14,693 bases of DNA, taken from positions 1-14,693 of the forward strand of contig JAQIWT010000832.1 of assembly GCA_034696485.1 (NCBI GenBank). Direction: 5' to 3'. Shown piece after piece: positions 14,046 through 14,693 of the stretch. The DNA is from Isohypsibius dastychi (lineage: Eukaryota > Tardigrada > Eutardigrada > Parachela > Isohypsibiidae). The notes beneath the pieces were generated by a model that saw nothing but the letters and a program-made list of their open reading frames with translations, did not search any database and was not told where the DNA came from. The stretch's first letter is position 1; the number at the start of each line of letters is the position of its first letter. Position numbers and translations under genes: made by a program.

Positions 14046-14404
14046 TTAGGATCCGGTGCAATTAGCTGCTTTCGTTTCATGCTCGACTTCCTCGTTTTGC
14101 AATGCAGCCCTAGTCTGCACAGCCGAATCACATTAATAATCATCGAAGTTTGCAACAATTACTTACCGTGACGATGGTGTACTGTAGCGGTTTAAATCCA
14201 GCTGGATTATAAAATATGAGTTTATCCCGATACAGCTGAAGATACTCTTTAAGCCACTTACTTAGCAAGCATTCCTGTGAATATCTGTTGTTGGTTAAGT
14301 TGACCTGATTTGTCCAGAGTTACCTCTAATGAAAGTGGTTGCGGAGACGATCGCTCCGCGATGTCCAGAATCCCTTCAACCTCGCACAGTGCTCCAAAGA
14401 AGCT
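14046..14404 (-). CDS. 3' end of a three-exon gene, function unknown
   Basis: Minus-strand model: exon 14404-14324 (start uncertain), intron 49 bp (GAG|GTAACT ... TTCACAG), exon 14274-14167 (108 nt), intron 52 bp (ACG|GTAAGT ... TGTGCAG), last exon 14114-14046 with TAA. All joins are phase 0. The peptide runs SFFGALCEVEGILDIAERSS..., LSKWLKEYLQLYRDKLIFYN, PAGFKPLQYTIVT, then a hydrophilic tail ALQNEEVEHETKAANCTGS. This is well-formed protein, but I cannot assign a family; no transmembrane segment or catalytic motif is evident in this part. The individual frames are short and would be missed without splicing. The agreement of two strong donors, two acceptors, phase and a poly(A) signal is the evidence. 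Upstream exons probably lie right of 14404 or beyond the window. Confidence 0.55.
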
Positions 14405-14693
14405 CTTGCCCAAATTCGAAAATTGTTAAATTTTGCTGCTGAATTTAGTTAATTTTGCTTTTAAATGACAGGAACATGGAGCATCTCACAATTTTCACAA
14501 TTTATTAGTAATTAGCTTGAAATCATAAATAATCACAATCCGTGATTGCACGAATGCGTGATTTATTGATTAAAATTCATTCCATAATATCAAAAGTATC
14601 GTCATACTCATTATTAATTAGCTAGTGCTAACTTGGCTGTAGTTGATAGCTTTCTGATATTTTTTTATGATTTCTATCTAATTACTGATCCGT
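14405..14693. other. AT-rich intron or upstream region
   Basis: No exon is recognised. An imperfect inverted repeat, AATCATAAATAATCAC (14521-14536) against GTGATTTATTGATT (14558-14571), is present. Confidence 0.4.

Noticed and set aside
13595-14158. 187-codon minus-strand frame
   Set aside because: It overlaps the better-supported spliced gene (14046-14114) in a different frame, contains its poly(A) signal and has no recognisable domain.

Overview
This is a eukaryotic, very probably arthropod, window. It shows spliced genes with very short GT-AG introns (about 35-90 bp where I can define them, one of 191 bp), metazoan extracellular modules (PAN/apple-like, LDL-receptor class A), a protein-kinase-like domain, AATAAA signals, and abundant MITEs and minisatellites. 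A springtail or a branchiopod would fit the short introns and the possible bacterial-type methyltransferase, but nothing here fixes the taxon.

Layout. 1-550: last exon of a class I SAM methyltransferase (+), with AATAAA just after it. It is convergent with an unrecognised terminal exon on the minus strand (656-1166). 1204-1719: a hAT-like MITE with an 8-bp target duplication, carrying a second, perfect palindrome nested inside. 1834-4080: two tandem copies of a ~1.1-kb unit with TTGGC-rich, ~32-bp-subrepeat and CCAAT-box parts, followed by a stub of a third copy fused to a kinase-like remnant (4084-4181, -). 4661-5345: a short dispersed repeat and two oppositely oriented fields of a 15-bp minisatellite.

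5835-8621 is the centrepiece. It is a five-exon plus-strand gene whose introns are all phase 1 and whose exons join to a 796-residue open frame. The frame predicts a signal peptide, a PAN-like module, an unrecognised beta-rich segment, a cupin thiol-dioxygenase (cysteine-dioxygenase-like) core, an S/T-rich linker and two more PAN-like modules: a predicted secreted thiol dioxygenase. A pair of inverted dispersed repeats (4661-4746 and 8780-8872) lies on either side of it.

8873-10233 shows no gene. 10446-10838 (+) encodes two LDLa modules; upstream of it are an in-frame TAG and a GC-rich foldback. 11023-12423 (-) holds weak ORFs and a degenerate protein kinase lacking the usual catalytic lysines. 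12604-13200 is a GATC/CTAG-rich minisatellite. 14046-14404 (-) is the 3' end of a three-exon gene of unknown function with its own AATAAA. Splice models were made by eye from GT/AG signals and phase agreement, without transcripts.
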